Source: Paraburkholderia silvatlantica (GTDB lineage: Bacteria > Pseudomonadota > Gammaproteobacteria > Burkholderiales > Burkholderiaceae). Taken from it: a stretch of DNA of 64,000 nt. The translations under genes and the position numbers were made by a program. This document shows, piece by piece, positions 62,293-64,000 of the stretch. The stretch is from the NCBI RefSeq assembly GCF_003096715.1, contig NZ_QEOL01000036.1:1-64000 (forward strand), given 5' to 3'. The stretch's first letter is position 1, and every line of letters begins with the position of its first letter. The notes under the pieces were generated by a model. It was given only the letters and a program-made list of their open reading frames with translations. It did not search any database and was not told the DNA's origin.

Positions 62293-62739
62293 TTACCTCG
62301 TCATCGACACGCACAAGAGGGGCTGCCCGCGACCATCGTTATTCCCGCTGTGCGGCTCGAGCCGCACGACAAAATCGAGTTCGCGCTCCACGAGCCTTGC
62401 GAACTGTTCCTGCACGGCATCGAGCTTGAGGAGACACTGCACATGCCAGTTCAATCCGACCATAAGCCAGTCCGACAGTCCGTTCCATTCGCTCAGAAGG
62501 ATGGCGCCGGCCGTGCCGTTTTCTTCCGCAAACTTTTCAATGCGCCGCTCGATGATGCGGGCATCATCCCGAAGCATCGTGCCGGAGACATGCAGCGATA
62601 CGGTATGTGCGGTTTGGTCGTGTGCGAAATAGACCGTCGCGAAGCCCTTGAGATGCCGTTTTATCCGATCGATCTGTTCTGTCTCCAGGTCGTCGTGCAC
62701 GGGCAACGAGCCCGACAGGACGTAGGTTCCCTTTTCCAT
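62293..62739 (-). CDS. Small plasmid-type protein, family A member 1 (unknown function)
   Basis: A protein of about 148 residues starting MEKGTYVLSGSLPV. It aligns by eye with the next gene (62762-63187): shared SLPV, VYFAxDxxxHxxxLxxxG, IExxxxxFAxxxGxAGAI, and GLxxHVxxLLxLxxxQ. ATG 62739 is preferred as AGGGA lies 9 nt before it; ATG 62748 is also open. It is likely co-transcribed with the upstream paralog (22-bp gap). Function unknown. Confidence 0.6.
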   Translation of the reverse strand: MEKGTYVLSGSLPVHDDLETEQIDRIKRHLKGFATVYFAHDQTAHTVSLHVSGTMLRDDARIIERRIEKFAEENGTAGAILLSEWNGLSDWLMVGLNWHVQCLLKLDAVQEQFARLVERELDFVVRLEPHSGNNDGRGQPLLCVSMTR

Positions 62740-62761
62740 GGCAGTCATCCCTGTACACTTG

Positions 62762-63187
62762 TCACGCGTCGACGACGGCTTCTGTCATGGCGTCTTCGCC
62801 CGTTGCACCGAGCTCGCCGAGAATGAATGCCTGGCGACCCAGCAGTGCATCCATCTGGAGATGCAGATCAGCAAGCTCGTCGAGCAGTGCGACGTGGGGA
62901 GAAAGTCCGAATGCAACGAACGAAGGTTCGCCATAGCGCCGCCGGCTGAAGATCGCACCGGCTGCTGCCCATTTCTGCGCGAACCGAGCGAGTGTGTCTT
63001 CGATAGATTGCTGCTCGTCCTGGGAGAGGGCGCCGCGCACCCGTATCACGAGCGAATGGGTCACGCTATCAGTGGCGAAGTAGACGTCGGCGGGTCTTGC
63101 GAGACTCTCGGCGAGTTGCTGGGCGTGGGCATGCTTGAAACTCGCGCGGACCGGAAGGGCACCGCAGATTTCGTAGTTGAATGACAT
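62762..63187 (-). CDS. Small plasmid-type protein, family A member 2 (unknown function)
   Basis: A 141-residue protein starting MSFNYEICGALPV. AAGGAGAG precedes ATG 63187, a strong ribosome site that fixes the start. It is paralogous to 62293-62739 and to the N-terminal remnant at 63690-63860. It is divergent from the XRE regulator at 63335-63697, with 147 bp between, so the regulator probably controls it. No enzyme motif seen. Confidence 0.68.
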   Translation of the reverse strand: MSFNYEICGALPVRASFKHAHAQQLAESLARPADVYFATDSVTHSLVIRVRGALSQDEQQSIEDTLARFAQKWAAAGAIFSRRRYGEPSFVAFGLSPHVALLDELADLHLQMDALLGRQAFILGELGATGEDAMTEAVVDA

Positions 63188-63334
63188 GGCATCTCTCCTT
63201 TCGGGTAGAAACGAAGGTCTATCGGGACACAGCAAGTTCGTATCGCCTCGGCGCGATACCCACAGGAAGTAGTCAAACGGACACACGACCAACAATAGTA
63301 TCTAATCGTGAATATTTCAAGATCAGTTTCACAA

Positions 63335-63697
63335 ATGGATGCTTTTGCCGTACGCCTGAGACAGGAGCGACGTCGGCTGGGCTTGAACCAGGCTGAGCTG
63401 GCGAATGCCGGCGGCGTGCAGAAACATGCGCAACTCAACTACGAGAAGGGCATGAGGCATCCCGATGCGAGTTATCTGGCCGGAATCGCCAAGGTCGGCG
63501 TCGACGTGCTGTATCTGCTGACGGGACGCCCGTCTGACCCGTCAACCCTCGCACTCGATCCCGATGAGGAGCGGTTACTATTTGGTTACCGTCAGCTAAA
63601 GCCCCGGGAAAAGAGGGGTGTGCAGGGGCTGGTAGCAGCGATGCTCGGCGCGTCTGAGGGCGACACCAGTGAGGACTGCCAAGATGTAGTTGGCTAA
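63335..63697 (+). CDS. XRE-family helix-turn-helix regulator
   Basis: A 120-residue protein: FAVRLRQERRRLGLNQAELANAGGV forms the helix-turn-helix, followed by QLNYEKGMRHPDASYLAGIAKVGVDVLYLLTG, typical of phage- and plasmid-type XRE repressors. ATG 63335 is preferred over GTG 63308 as the sequence CAAATGGAT recurs at 63990-63998 in the second copy of this module. It faces the family A gene 62762-63187 and likely represses both promoters. Confidence 0.8.
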   Translation: MDAFAVRLRQERRRLGLNQAELANAGGVQKHAQLNYEKGMRHPDASYLAGIAKVGVDVLYLLTGRPSDPSTLALDPDEERLLFGYRQLKPREKRGVQGLVAAMLGASEGDTSEDCQDVVG

Positions 63698-63860
63698 AAA
63701 GGGCGCTGCATAACCGTACTACGAGCGAAAAGATACCGGTGTCGGATGTGACGTGCACATCGGTCGGCCGATTAGGGTTCGCCGTGAGTTGCTGGACGCG
63801 TGGAGGGGCGAGGCTGGAGCCTAATGGAAGGTTGCCCCAGATTTCATAATTGGCGGACAT
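63690..63860 (-). pseudogene. Truncated family A copy, N-terminal remnant
   Basis: From ATG 63860 the first 55 residues or so (MSANYEIWGNLPL, then RPTDVHVTSD and SLVVRLCSAL) match the start of the 62762-63187 protein. Similarity stops near 63690, where the 3' end of the XRE gene begins on the other strand; beyond this the frame is only the shadow of XRE. It is a decayed copy. Confidence 0.65.
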
Positions 63861-64000
63861 GGCAATTCCGATCCAGGTTATGACGTGGGCCGCGAGCCGT
63901 TCTACAACGCATGGCGCTCTCCTCGTAATTCAAACGCGTACATCAGATAGATTAGTAATCGAAACGTTCCATGTCAACAAAAATTACGCAAATGGATAAT
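63861..64000. promoter_or_regulatory. Second copy of the divergent XRE/family A control region
   Basis: The 132 bp from ATG 63860 (minus) to ATG 63993 (plus) mirrors the 147-bp gap in the first copy, ending TACGCAAATGGAT against TTCACAAATGGAT. A second XRE gene therefore probably starts at 63993 and continues outside the window. Confidence 0.5.

Noticed and set aside
1..64000. CRISPR arrays, tRNA and rRNA genes, complete insertion sequences
   Set aside because: No regularly spaced repeats, cloverleaf or rRNA stretches, and no transposase with terminal repeats were recognised on reading.

Overview
The window looks like a chromosome or megaplasmid segment of a Burkholderia sensu lato species (Burkholderia, Paraburkholderia or Caballeronia). 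GC is high over most of it, and the export and PKS frame matches what I remember of the Burkholderia pseudomallei capsule I locus (manC, wcbA, wcbB, wcbC ... wzt, wzm, wcbD, wcbO, wcbP, wcbQ, wcbR and following). This assignment comes from protein motifs and gene order read by eye; no search was run.

Layout. (1) 1-800 is mostly gene-poor. It is followed by a low-GC integral membrane protein (802-2652). (2) 3076-12504, minus strand: a sulfotransferase-like protein, GtrA, an FAD oxidoreductase, an NAD epimerase, and a DprE2-DprE1-UbiA/HAD trio like the mycobacterial machinery for polyprenyl-phosphoryl-arabinose. A second polytopic protein related to the one at 802-2652 closes the group. (3) 12809-17541, plus strand: GT2, NAD epimerase, WbpL/WecA-type glycosyl-1-phosphate transferase and WbpM-type dehydratase, an O-antigen-like initiation module. 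(4) 17590-21353, minus strand: two APS kinases flanking galE and a GT4. (5) 21658-53293: an ABC-dependent (group 2 type) capsule locus. The export and lipid-anchor frame (KpsC, KpsD/Wza-like, KpsE, KpsM, KpsT, KpsS) encloses a serotype-like middle with heptose genes (hldA, hldC), an AGE-family epimerase, a GT9 fusion protein, a second sulfotransferase and an alpha/beta-hydrolase. Its last operon is KpsS, an SDR, an LtaS-like phosphotransferase, a fully reducing type I PKS, an LpxC-like zinc deacylase, an alpha-oxoamine synthase and a GNAT. (6) 53414-54700: an O-antigen-ligase/polymerase-like protein. (7) 55031-56142: lrgA-lrgB, ordinary chromosomal genes. (8) 56329-64000: plasmid/ICE-derived DNA with StbABC-like genes, a MobC-like accessory protein, a MobP relaxase, a truncated VirB6, and a repeated XRE regulator/small-protein module.

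How the parts may work together. Sugar-nucleotide supply (manC, galE, hldA/hldC, WbpM), sulfate donor supply (two APS kinases) and two sulfotransferases point to a heptose-containing, possibly sulfated surface polysaccharide. It would be made on a Kdo-type anchor and exported by the KpsMT-E-D route. The PKS, oxoamine synthase, LpxC-like and GNAT genes, three of them joined by 4-bp ATGA overlaps, look like a dedicated pathway for an unusual amino-lipid or acyl group tied to the capsule. This is the most interesting system in the window. The DprE1/DprE2/UbiA trio with GtrA and a GT-C-like protein is a second lipid-linked pentose system.
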